DNA from: Symsagittifera roscoffensis | Lineage: Eukaryota; Xenacoelomorpha; Acoela; Convolutidae | Assembly (NCBI RefSeq): GCF_963678635.1 | Contig: NC_087067.1 | Span: forward strand, 14,707,018 to 14,771,017 | Direction: 5' to 3' | Length of the DNA stretch: 64,000 bases | Shown: piece after piece, positions 42,863 through 53,670 of the stretch | Numbering within the stretch: position 1 is the stretch's first letter | Layout of the letters: every line of letters begins with the position of its first letter | Made by a program: the position numbers and the translations under genes | Notes under the pieces: model-generated | The model's database searches: none | Seen by the model: only the letters and a program-made list of their open reading frames with translations | Told to the model about the DNA's origin: nothing

Positions 42863-44335
42863 TCACTTGGTTTGAAGATATCTCAGAGAGGGAGAAGAGT
42901 GAAGTACAGTTAGTGGCTGAGTGTTACGCGAGTACCACGGTGAATATAGCAACAGCTCTGGGATTCTTCTCGAGAATGTGTAGTCTGCAGTCACTGGAGA
43001 GGCTAGAGTCTGAACATCATTTGGTGACCGCGATGAGCGTGGAGTCATGGCTCGGGGTGTTGCAGGTAACCCAGAAACACATCAAAAGCTGAAAGGTTGG
43101 ACTTGAAGCGGAAATTGGGTTTCCTATGAGAGAAGCCTATGTTCTGCCTCTAAATGCAAAGTCCCTAGTTGGGTCAGTGATGGCCAACCTATGCGGCAGC
43201 CACTATCCATTGCACATGGCGATGGTGGAGGTATCCAGCCAAAGGATATTAATAGACAAGGCCTTCTCAGTGCCCAAGTGCATAAGATTGGCTCGGATGT
43301 CGCATCACTCACACAGGTTATTGAGAAAAATCCGAGGAACAGTGCCGAGAGAACAGAGGGATGACTTGAGTGAAATCTGGGTGGAAGAACGTTTGGGTTT
43401 GGAAAGTGAAAACACAAGAGACCGCGAGAGACAAAACGTGATCGAGAAAGCTGTGGGTGGTGCTGCAAACATGGAGGAGAACGATACGATACACGAGAAG
43501 ATGATGGAACTTGAACCTCTCCTAGAAGCATCGGGTGAGCGCAACCTTAGGAGTATTGACCTCACACATGGGGAATGTCCATGCCACTGTCTGGCACAAA
43601 CAGTGTGGTATCCGGATCACGCAAACCTCTGACTGGTCTAGGATGTGGAAGAATATCGGTCGATAGGATTGCCCGATCATCAGCAGAAGGTGACCATATT
43701 GGTGGTGAGCACGATGCTGGCTCTACGATGGATTGAGGAAAATGTAACGAAGTATCGGGAATCGAAGACGCCAACGACGGAGTCGATATACGCGATAGAT
43801 TACAGCAGGAGACTTGAGTTGTTTGAGACTGCATGCAAATTATTCGCCATACCAATGGAGGTCAGACACGTATGGAGCCGCATAAGGTTCTTTCCTTGGT
43901 TTCGAGCGACGTTGACATCCTGGTTGTACATGGTAACGAAGGATCACATGAAGAGATATCAAAAGGAATATCGACAGTTCCTGGCCGAGATAGGACCGGA
44001 AGCTTTCAAGAGACCTCTGCTGACCCATCGAAATGCGATCACGACGGTTTGGAAAAGAGTTGGTAGGGTGTCAAGAAACAATTCCAAGGCGAGAGAGTCG
44101 ATACTGGAGGATACTAAAGAACGTGAGCCTGAGTCTGCACAATTCCTTCTGCTTGAACCGAGAGTCAAGGGTGAAGAGTTTGCTCAACCAAGCAAAGAGA
44201 TTGCAGGAGCAAAGGGAATGGATGCGGTCCTATGAACAGCTGATTAGCTCCGATGATGAAGAGGCACTGTTGAAACAGATTACGGTGTCAAATACGTCCG
44301 GGCCGGGTACCTCGAAGGCGAAGAACGCGAGATGA
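42862..44335 (+). pseudogene. C-terminal part of the giant ORF block
   Basis: One frame stays readable from 42862 to 44235 apart from TGA (43090), TGA (43630) and TAG (43639). Segments include VTWFEDISEREKSEVQL, FPMREAYVLPLNAKSLVGSV and IPMEVRHVWSRIRFFPWFRA. A short overlapping frame reaches 44335. The purine-rich coding strand stops abruptly here and AT-rich DNA follows, which marks the end of the element's coding region. Function unknown. Confidence 0.5.
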
Positions 44336-45669
44336 GCAGGTGGCTCAATGGGAAATTCTAGAGTCTTGAGTATTGAGAGGGAAGGAAAGGGGCTCGAGGG
44401 TGAACTTGGATGAAATCTGGGTTCACGAAAAAGAAATTTTAATAAATGAGATATTGTTATTAAAATGTTATATCTATTATATAAATCAAAATGCAGCATG
44501 ACAATTTCCTGATTGAGTAGGATAAAAGAAAGTTTTAAATTACTAGCCTAAAAAGTGAAATTTCAATGGTGCAGGTGTGTGCAGATTTTGATAGCTGTTT
44601 AGCGATAGTGTGAAAATTTTACATGGTTGTGAGTTTTGGGGTGTAGATAAACTTAAGTCTGCTGCAAACTTCTGTAAATGACCACTGGCACTGTACCTTG
44701 AGCAACACTCGGGTTTCTGGGGATTCACTGACAGACAACAGCACGCGATGAGGACATCGATCTTGAGTCCGGGGAGTATGTGCCAGTCGGTCATATCTGG
44801 AAGTTTGACCTTGAGGAATACGAAATACGTGGTTTTGGGATGAAGTTCAATTTTTCAAAAATTCGAATTGAGCCTGTCATGCTCAGTTTTTTCGCGACAA
44901 CTTAAAACATCAAAAATAAAATCAGAACGACCGAATCGCAATTGCGGGAAAGTGACAGAAAAAACAGCGCGAAATTGCTATTCGCAATTTCCGAGATTAT
45001 AATAAAAACACGAGAGTAGAGCTTTCCTATCTTGAGTGATTACGATAGAAGATCGAAATTCAGCTGAACCAGAGTGAACCTTCAGTGGAAAGGTAGACAA
45101 CTGAAGTCCCCAATGGTTCACACCCAAAGCTACATTCTCAAGTTAAAACTCATTTCCTTCGATTGGAATTCATTGATAGAAAACTTCTCGAGTTATATTC
45201 AATTATATTTATGCTAGAGTTACTAATTAGCTTAATTACTCTAATTCTCAAGTGTGCTGCTATGTGAGTACCTAATGTATTTTCCCGAGTGTATTTTATG
45301 ATAAGTATGTTGAGGTAAGGCGAGTTTTAGGTTGATCCATCTGAAATGGATCAAAGTTCCACTGTCCAATAAAATGTAACTTAACGGATTGTTCCGACCC
45401 TGTTTTTAACGGCGTTCGTGTATTTTGGGTATTTTGAGACCTAAGTATGGGGACGTTCTTATTTTCTTGAGTGGGGGGGGGGGGTATTTTGGTAGTGGCC
45501 TTTAAGCTGTAACGGGTTCTATTCTCATGTCGCAAGTGAACCGAATTGGTTCCGACCGTTTTGAGGTAGAAAAACACAAGAGATAGTGTCCCTGACTCTT
45601 GAGCCAATTATTATAGGGCCTATTTTTCTTAAGCCTCATATGTGACCGAAGTAGGCGACTGTTACAATT
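44336..45669. other. 3' non-coding region of the giant element and unknown DNA
   Basis: AT-rich and without a supportable gene. A 71-bp segment at 44789-44859 matches 19329-19399 in the leader region of unit 2, in the same orientation, with one mismatch. A run of 10 or more G lies at 45473-45483. By position the 3' untranslated region or 3' LTR should be here, but no LTR pair can be drawn. Confidence 0.5.
44789..44859. repeat. 71-bp segment shared with the inverted-repeat loop at 19329
   Basis: It starts with ggtcatatctggaag and ends with ttaattttt- or tcaattttt-like sequence. One mismatch separates the copies. At 19.3 kb the copy lies entirely inside the loop of a 27-bp inverted repeat. Here the flanking arms are absent. 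Confidence 0.9.
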
Positions 45670-45780
45670 TGAGTTCATGAAGTTATTAATATCGCATATA
45701 CAAGAACATACTTAGTCAGTTCGCAAAATTTTCATATTAAATCGTCTGATTATTCTTCGCATCTCATTTTCCCTTCACAC
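45670..45780. repeat. Resumed LAS1 flank with right copy of the 38-bp direct repeat
   Basis: 45670-45707 repeats 23920-23957. 45708-45778 then matches 2770-2828 of the LAS1 flank in units 1 and 2, up to cccttcaca. After that this locus continues into unique DNA while units 1 and 2 switch to Ty3/gypsy. The uninterrupted ancestral locus therefore runs from unit 3 into 45708. Confidence 0.88.
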
Positions 45781-46730
45781 AAGCTTTTTTCTTCACTTTT
45801 CGTTCTAATTCGTGTACACAAACTTACACAAAATGTTAGATAGCTTCTCTCAGTCACATGATCGTGTAGTTTTTTTTCTACATATACGCGTTCGGGAAAG
45901 CTGTTACAAAATTGTATCTCAATGTGATGGTGTTTAGTTTGGAAAATGTTATTTATTTTTTATAATTCGCGAAAGTAATCAGGTCAAAAGTATCATTGTA
46001 ACCGAGGTTACAGTCATGGGTCCCTTCATCAGGTATTCTAGTCAAAATCCTAGGAATTTTCTAGATATGGAAGTGATAATGATAAAAGATGACAAGTGTT
46101 GATGTCCTTTCAATTAAAAAAGTTGGTCTTATTTGTAGCTACTTAATTTTGTCTCATCTATTTGTGAGATATAAGTCAATTGTACCTTTGCCTTTTTGGG
46201 CAAATTTAAGTCACATTCTCGGAATTCTTATGACAGTAGAAAATCATGTCTGCCGTAAATTCTACTAGTGTTTCCGCTCTTTCATTTCACGACACCGATA
46301 GTTTAAGTCACCCAGTACTAAGAAATCAGAATTTGCGTTTATTGTGTGTTTAAGATAGTTGTTCTAATATATCATCACTTTTGTACTTTGGTTGGAAGTA
46401 TGCAGCAATTGAAGAGAGGGTGTTTTAAAGACATTCGACCAGAATGGCCTGAAACTTAAAGATCATCAGAAGGTGAAAAGTATCATAACAACCGAGGTTA
46501 CAGTCAGGAGTCCCTTCATCACGTATTCAGTCAAAATCCTTGGAACTTTCTAGATATGGAAGTGATAATGATAAAAGAAGATGACAAGAGTTGATGTTCT
46601 TACAATTAAAATCGATACGAGTTACATTTCCTCTTAACAGAACACTTAACTCGACACTAGAAAAAAAACAATATAAAAGTGTTACAAATAAAAAAAATTT
46701 GTCGGAAGTAATTTTGTTATTTATTGTTCC
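45781..46730. other. Non-coding DNA with a duplicated 140-bp segment
   Basis: No gene. Bases 45981-46119 and 46471-46610 are direct repeats with several mismatches and small indels (both contain accgaggttacagtca). They may be remnants of terminal repeats of a small element. Confidence 0.6.
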
Positions 46731-46811
46731 GAGTACGCAAGCGGTGTTCGCAATCTGTATTGCCAGGGAGATTCTCAGTTTTTAAAAGCTGCCTGCTCTG
46801 GGTTCCTCAGT

Positions 46812-47300
46812 TCATATGCATATGTTCTTACAAAGCTTGCTCAAAAAAAATTCTGTACCCGGGCCGGCCGCCGCCTGAATCTCAATAGATAGCTGTTGAA
46901 GAAGATACCCATCATCTACTAAGTCTTTATACTTGTCATTTTTTCGCTCTTCCGCTTTAGCGGCAGCCGCACCAGGGTTACAAACAGACCCCGCTTTGAT
47001 CCTACCAGGAGCTAAGGAGTCTACTACCATTACATCCCACAAGAGCTGCTTACCAACAGCCCATGGAACGAGCGTCAAACCGTCTGGTCGCTTCTGATCG
47101 GTCCTGTAGAGGTGTCGTGGTTCTAGAACAGACGTAATGTCTATTAGAAGATAAGTTATGCTTTATAAGAGCACTCAAGCTTGAATGCCTAGAGGATCAT
47201 CCTGCACTTTTGAGGCAAGAAAGACCATGGCAACCATATTCGGTAACGTTTTTTCCGCACACGCATTCATGCCGTTCGGATTGAGTATGGCAGAAGCGAA
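46812..47300 (-). pseudogene. C-terminal nuclease-like domain of an RT element, fragment 1
   Basis: The minus-strand reading ends with TLVPWAVGKQLLWDV, VVDSLAPGR, AAAAKAEERK, DKYKDL and a final EIQAAAGPG. This pattern (RPDG..LVPW..LLWDVTVVD..A, then K..KY..L) marks the C-terminal, restriction-endonuclease-like domain of the non-LTR-type RT family whose RT is at 27.6-29.6 kb. The 88-codon frame (46812-47078) is open. The upstream part has stops. Remnant only. Confidence 0.6.
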
Positions 47301-47684
47301 GTTTTTTTGATAGCAGTTGAGTGAGACAATTTATTGTTTCGAAGAAACATTGGTGTTAACTGTTCAATTGAACGAATAGGGTAGGGTCAATTTGGATTGA
47401 AGAAACAATTTTAAAGTTTTCGAAGTAGGCGTGCATGCCACGTAACAATTATAGATTTCGCAAACACTGAAACCGAGAAAATCACAACGACAATTTTCGC
47501 TTGTCAGAATAGGAACAACAGCAATTTTAGAGCTAAAAGTACCGAGCAATTCCCGAGATTTTGGAGGAACAACAGATTGTACAGCTAAAATTACCGAGCA
47601 AATCCCGAGATTTTGGAGGGCTGTTGGGAAGATCTGCTATTTTTCCTGTTTGCTCAGAAGACAGCTCTTCCACCGGATTCGAGA
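47301..47684. other. Non-coding stretch
   Basis: No gene. Contains a local repeat of ttaccgagcaa-tcccgagattttggagg near 47540 and 47593. Confidence 0.55.
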
Positions 47685-48359
47685 CAGGGTTGTCAAGATC
47701 TTGACTTTTTTTTGGATTTTGATCTTAACTACCCATTCTTGACCTTGACCTTGACTCTTGACAAAAAGTCAATCTTAACCTTGACCTTGATTCTTGACTC
47801 AACATTAAAATCTTGAATTCAATCGTGACCATAAAAACTGAATCTTGACTCAATCTTGAGTTTTTCATTCTCATGTTATTTTCTACGCTCTTTTCGGTGA
47901 ACACGATCAAGACATAACTTTATAAAGAAAAGAAAACGCACAAAGCGCAGCCAATTTATAGCAAAACGAATGCCAAAAAAAATTAACAATGAACTGCAAA
48001 AATGCACTTAAAATCACTTGTTTTAAAGAGTGATGACCGACGATCTCGGTGTCAGATGGTGATGTTTCTTCTTCAAAAAATCGTTTCGAGCGTGAATAAC
48101 AGGATCCATGTGAAATTGATGAACTTTCTTGGAAATTCGGCCAAAAAATATCCTCGCAAGATCGCAATTTGTCGGCTGAAAAATTTTCCTATATTTCTTC
48201 AGATCAAAATGGTCACATTCCATTCCAATTTCGATTTCCTCAAATAAAAGATCTTCTGCCGCAACATACTCATGGTCTTCCCTTGACGGAATTGAGTCTT
48301 GACCTCGACTCTTGCCTAAAATGCAATCTTGACCACTGACCTTGATCTCGACAACCCTG
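47685..48359. mobile_element. Non-autonomous hAT-like element with 8-bp target duplication
   Basis: 675 bp. The ends are cagggttgtcaagatc and the near-complement gatctcgacaaccctg. The target duplication attcgaga at 47677-47684 and 48360-48367 is perfect. Subterminal cttgac/cttgacc motifs recur many times at both ends. The interior has two short minus-strand frames without recognised transposase motifs, so it depends on another element's transposase. Confidence 0.92.
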
Positions 48360-48367
48360 ATTCGAGA

Positions 48368-49254
48368 ATCCGGAAGGGTCTTATGACTGCAAACTGGTTT
48401 TCAACAACTTTTAGCTTCTCTGAATAACTTGAACTGAATTTAATTAACATCTAATTCATTTTTCAGAACATGAGAAGCTAGGAGTTGAGGTAAAGGGTTG
48501 ATCCATCTCCGATGGATATGATGATTTTTATCAACTGAACAAAAATAGCAATATGATAATAGGTAGTAGCCCTGTTTTTAGGAGTGACCTCGTGATCAAT
48601 GGATACTGAAAACCAGCCATGAGCTCAATATTTTTTCACATCACTAAGTTGATTTGCTCAGTTTGAATGATTGCCTTAAATTGTAATGCTTTTTTGAGCC
48701 GATATTAATGAACCACACCTTGAACTGGCTTTGATAGAGATGGTTGAAAGCATGTAAAATTGTGTTTCGACGCTAACCAGTCGTTTTAAGATTTAGCTTC
48801 ATTTTTCGTCGGTATGTACTCACGGGCGAATTATACCTTTATTCGAAGTGTATGACTATTTAATTGTATCAAAGCAAGTGAAATAAGAAAACGTACTCTC
48901 GAAATGCAGCAACAGAAGGACAAATTATAAATAAATTTACCGTTAAAATTACGAGTAAGTTTGCGAGCGACAAGCAACCCGAAATCTCCGAGTGTTCCCG
49001 TCAGAGCCGTTGTATGTGCGTTTCGTTCTCCGGTTAGAAAGCCATAGACCCCCGTACGCAGTCCATGATTTTTTTCCCTTCTACCGATACAATACCAAGT
49101 AATTCAAGTAGAGAAAAACCATAAATCTCTGTACAGAGATCAAGGTTTTTTATTGTTTTTTAACACTTTTTTTACTCTTCTTGCTTTGTGACGCGCCATG
49201 CACTTAACTCCTAAATACACTGGCCTAATTCATGACATCATATTTAGTATCAGT
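48368..49254. other. Non-coding DNA
   Basis: No supportable gene. A stretch at 48490-48600 (ggttgatccatct, then ccctgtttttag) resembles 45310-45415 and may be a diverged copy of the same small repeat. Confidence 0.45.
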
Positions 49255-49367
49255 GGCATTCTTAATAAAATTTTTCTTTGATGCCACAGCTTTGTGATCG
49301 AAAAAAATACGCTTTGTTAGAAAAAATGAAATTGGAAAAATGAGAACCGAAATCAAAGATAGCAATT
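49255..49367. repeat. 113-bp direct repeat X, left copy
   Basis: Matches 50495-50607 with a few mismatches. The two copies immediately flank the second copy of the 1.13-kb segment. Confidence 0.9.
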
Positions 49368-49449
49368 CGAGTATGCAAGCGGCGTTCGCAATCTGTATTG
49401 CCAGGGAGATTCTCCGTTTTAAAAAGCTGCCTGCTCTGGGTTCCTCAGT

Positions 49450-49938
49450 TCATATGCTTATGTTCTTACAAAGCTTGCTCAAAAAAAATTCTGTACCCGG
49501 GCCGGCCGCGGCCTGAATCTCAATAGCTAGCTGTTGAAGAAGATACGCATCATCTACTAAGTCTTTATACTTGTCAATTTTTTGCTCTTCCGCTTTAGCG
49601 GCAGCCGCACCAGGGTTACAAACAGACCCCGCTTTGATCCTACCAGGAGCTAAGGAGTCTACTACCGTTACATCCCACAAGAGCTGCTTACCAACAGCCC
49701 ATGGAACGAGCTTCAAACCGTCTGGTCGCTTCTGATCGGTCCTGTAGAGGTGTCGTGGTTCTAGAACAGACGTAATGTCTATAGAAGATAAGTTCTGCTT
49801 TATAAGAGTACTCAGGTTTGAATGCCTAGAGGATCATCCTGCACTTTTGAGGCAAGAAAGACCATGGCAACCATATTCGGTAACGTCTTTTCCGCACACG
49901 CATTCATGCCGTTCGGATTGAGTATGGCAGAAGCGAAG
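49450..49938 (-). pseudogene. C-terminal nuclease-like domain of an RT element, fragment 2
   Basis: Same content as 46812-47300, with LVPWAVGKQLLWDVTVVD and an open 88-codon frame. It keeps Thr in the DVTVVD motif where fragment 1 has Met. It is a product of the 1.13-kb duplication, not an independent insertion. Confidence 0.6.
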
Positions 49939-50321
49939 TTTTTTTGATAGCAGTTGAGTGAGACAATTTATTGTTTCGAAGAAACATTGGTGTTAACTGT
50001 TCAATTGAACGAATAGGGTTGGGTCAATTTGGATTGAAGAAACAATTTTAAAGTTTTCGAAGTAGGCGTGCATGCCAAGTAACAATTATAGATTTCGCAA
50101 ACACTGAAACCGAGAAAATCACAACGACAATTTTCGCCTGTCAGAATAGGAACAACAGCAATTTTAGAGCTACAAGTACCGAGCGATTCCCGAGATTTTG
50201 GAGGAACAACAGATTGTACAGCTAAAATTACCGAGCAATTCCCGAGATTTTGGAGGGCTGTTGGCAAGATCTGCTATCTTTCCTGTTTGCTCAGAAGACA
50301 GCTCTTCCACCGGATTTGAGA

Positions 50322-50494
50322 CAGGGTTGTCAAGATCTTGACTTTTTTTTGGATTTTGATCTTAACTACCCATTCTTGACCATGACCTTGACTCTTGACA
50401 AAAAGTCAATCTTAACCTTGACCTTGATTCTTGACTCAACATTAAAATCTTGAATTCAATCGTGACCATAAAAACTGAATCTTGACTCAATCTT
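50322..50494. mobile_element. Truncated left end of the non-autonomous hAT-like element
   Basis: Left terminal repeat and subterminal cttgac motifs only. The right end is missing. Confidence 0.85.
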
Positions 50495-50607
50495 GGCATT
50501 CTTAATAAAAGTTTTCTTTAATGTCACAGCTTTGTAGATCGAAAAAAAAGACGCTTTGTTAGAAAAAATGAAATTGGAAAAATGAGAACCGAAATCAAAG
50601 ATAACGA
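50495..50607. repeat. 113-bp direct repeat X, right copy
   Basis: Copy of 49255-49367. A further partial copy of its last 45 bp follows at about 50611-50657. Confidence 0.9.
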
Positions 50608-50657
50608 TTTGGAAAAATGAAATTGGAAAAACGAGAACCGAAATCAAAGATAACAAT

Positions 50658-51339
50658 TTTTCGATAATTACACAATTAAAAGAAATGAAAAAAAGGAGCA
50701 AAATTGGCTACTCTCACCCCTTCTCCGATCTAACACACACAAAAATGCAAATGCATCGAAGCAAAAAATCGACAAATCAAGAAAACTGTGACGGAATAGA
50801 CAAAAATAAACAATAGCCGTGAAAGATACGACTATGATCTCAAGCATGTGAAAAAAATCTCGAAACACTCAAAAGTAACTTGCAATATAAAACGAATCGG
50901 ACAATTTTTTGAAGGGAAAGATCGCAACGTAATTGACAAGATTGACAGTGACTACTCAAAACGGTTTAACTCTTGTCACTTGGCAAAATAAAAGATTACA
51001 AAACACCCATTTTTATAAGTAAAATTTAATTCCAGATAAGCAAGCTGTTGAAAATAACCTTCTGCAATAATGCAGAGAAATGATAACCAATGGTATCAAA
51101 GCAAGTGAAATAAAAAAAACGTTACCTCAAATTGCGGCAACAGCAGGACAAAAAAAACGGTTGATACTGATATCAACGAAAACTAAATTAACTCAAATGT
51201 GTGATTAAACTCGCAAATAAATCTTCCTACTTTCAATGTCAGAAGTTTGCTGGGCCTAAATAGACGCTCAGTTTTTGCTAATTGTTTAAAAGCCTTTTCC
51301 TAAATGACTACACAATTCTTAGAAATGATAAATCTACCA
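50658..51339. other. AT-rich non-coding DNA
   Basis: A-rich, no supportable gene. Confidence 0.5.
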
Positions 51340-53670
51340 AAATTCACAAATCTAAACGTGGAGGAGTGCTTATAGCGGTTAAAAGCATGCTTCACGAACG
51401 AATTGTTTTGCAACAAAAAGTGAATAAAACGCAATCAAAGTGAAATCAAAAGGTGAATCAACAGTAAAATCGTGTTTGTATAATCTCCCCAAAGTCAGTC
51501 CCCATATGTGGCCAGAGGAAGTTATGGTATCCCTGATAGAAGACATCACGACCTATGCAAAAAATGAAAAGTGTAAATCAGTCATACTCACGGAAGCCAT
51601 GAAATTCGAATGCACTAATTGGAAGAAACGGAAGAAATTTTAACCGCAGAATGAAATAGAAAACAAAAATCTTGAGTGTCTATCGGATTTAAACTTCCAT
51701 GAGTCCCTAATGCAAAAAGAGAACAATCAGTTAGTGGTGTATTAACAAACATTCCAAACTTAATCCTCAGCCGATCTTGTGGCAATGAATTTAACAAAAC
51801 CTTCAAATCGGACCACGAAGCCTGTGTTGTTGCACTGCAACTAGAAACAGAAGTTAAGCACAAAAATAAACAGAAAAGTTCGCTTTTAACAAGGTAGACT
51901 GGAAAGACCTAAACTACTACATAGAAGAGCAACCTTTTGATCCATATTGCTATTATGGCGTTGATGAACTAGTACGACAATAGTACAATTGGCCTGATCG
52001 AATTTTCCCCAAACATTTTCCCCAAACAACCTCACCCAGATCGAGTCTCCCTCCATGGGTTGGGAAAGAGTCCTCACACCTCTTTTAAATGATATCCGCT
52101 CTTAAACGAAAAATGTCAAAAAAAGTTTCTCTCAATAGAATTATCAAACTTAATGGAGACGAGACTGAAAAACGTCGCTAAAGAAGATCAAGCAGAATTT
52201 GAAAGTACCATTTTTCGAGGTCGAACATTCTGTGATCTTCAAAAGTATCTCAAATCGATGCACAAAATCACCAGGTACCCGTGACTATGACTCACAGAAA
52301 ACGGAAAACAAGTGAGGACGAGCGAAATTTTAAACTTTTTTTACTATTTTTTTCCAATGCGTTCCTTAAGAGTAATCAAATAACGAAAAAATTTTAGGAA
52401 AGACAAAGTTTCAAAAAAATCGAGACCAATGGCAAGAATACAACGAATGTTTTGACAAAGCTGCAAAGTAATAAGGCATATGGCCCATACCTGATAGGAA
52501 ACGCAGTGCTCAAAAATTTACCATCTTTGTCCAAGTCTGTCAATTATTACTGTTTTCAAAACTGCCCCAAATAAAATCTTCATTACATACTTTTAGAAGA
52601 TAAAAATAGTGATACCAATATTTAAGGACGTGAACAGAGCAATGATTGAACAATACCGACCCATAAGTCTTTTGTGCAGCATATCAAAAGTACTGAAAAA
52701 ATTTATTTTTGATGAATTTAATGACCTTGCAAAAAAGCAAGCATCTAGACCAATCGCAACAGGGATTTAGAAGACATCGCTCAGTTGTTAACCAACATCT
52801 TTTGGCTCTTAGACCTATTATACAAAGAAAATGATGAAAAGGAAAACTAACATAAATTGCAGCTCCAAAAAGTTGAAAAATTAGACACGGGAGGTAATTT
52901 TTTTTTAAATAGTTAGTATTTACTTATTGACCGTCAACATTATTTTATAATAAATGACTGCATTTCTGAAACAATACCTGTCACTAGTTTTGTACCTCAT
53001 GGTTCCTTTTTTGGCCCGCTACTTCTCCCTATATATGTGGACCACCTACCGAAATAAAATGATAGAATATGAAGCGTTTGGTTATGTGGATGATTTCAAG
53101 CTTGTAACTTCGATGCCAGAAAAGATACGGAAAAATGTATCGAAAGTGGAAGATTGGTGCAAGGCTAATAAAATGAAATTGAACAAGGGCAAAGGCTCTA
53201 TCTTACCCATAAAACAGAAAGAAGGCGTAAAGCATGACTTCACGTCGAACTCAAAACAGTTTTCTGAAACAACCGAACAAAAGGACCTTGGATTAATCAG
53301 GGCCAGCAACTTATCAAGAAAACCAAATGTCGTGGATAGGTGTATTAAAGCTTGAAAAGTATTCTACTTCCTTAAAAGAAACGTCTCCTTTCTTGCTGCT
53401 AAAAACACTAAACTCAAGGGGTACGTAGGATATGTAATACCTGTAATAAGTTATGCATCACCAGCTTGTTTTGCGAAAAAAAAATTTGAAAAAAAAATAG
53501 AACATGTTCAAAAGAAAGCAACAATCTGGATGATGGGCAATTGGGACAAGAGCTATAAGCAAAGACCAATAGAACTTAGACTGCTACCAGTATCGTATTA
53601 CTTTGAACTACATGATCTGTTAATGCTAGTAACAATGTTGAAAGGAAGCTACAACATCACACTACCATAA
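51340..53670 (+). pseudogene. LINE (APE-type) retrotransposon remnant
   Basis: On the plus strand, scattered pieces keep the order of an APE-type LINE. The endonuclease has RGGVLIAVKSML near 51360 and ESVILTEAMKFE-like residues to 51640. The RT has LTKLQSNKAYGP near 52450, EQYRPISLL near 52650, GYVDDFKLVTSM at the active site near 53080 and VEDWCKANKMKLN. The C-terminal region has IWMMGNWDKSYKQRPIELRLLPVSYY near 53530. Many stops and frameshifts; dead. Clade (CR1/Jockey-like) uncertain. Confidence 0.8.

Larger units (their letters stand above)
46731..47857. repeat. 1.13-kb duplicated segment, copy 1
   Basis: Matches 49369-50494 at an offset of 2637-2638 with few differences. It contains the RT-element C-terminal fragment and the left end of the non-autonomous hAT element. 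Confidence 0.93.
49369..50494. repeat. 1.13-kb duplicated segment, copy 2
   Basis: Copy of 46731-47857. It ends inside the non-autonomous hAT element, whose left end is at 50322, so the duplication followed that insertion. It contains the second RT C-terminal fragment (49450-49938). Confidence 0.93.

Noticed and set aside
45296-45607. 103-codon minus-strand frame
   Set aside because: It depends on a G run at 45473-45483 and has no recognisable features. Probably chance.
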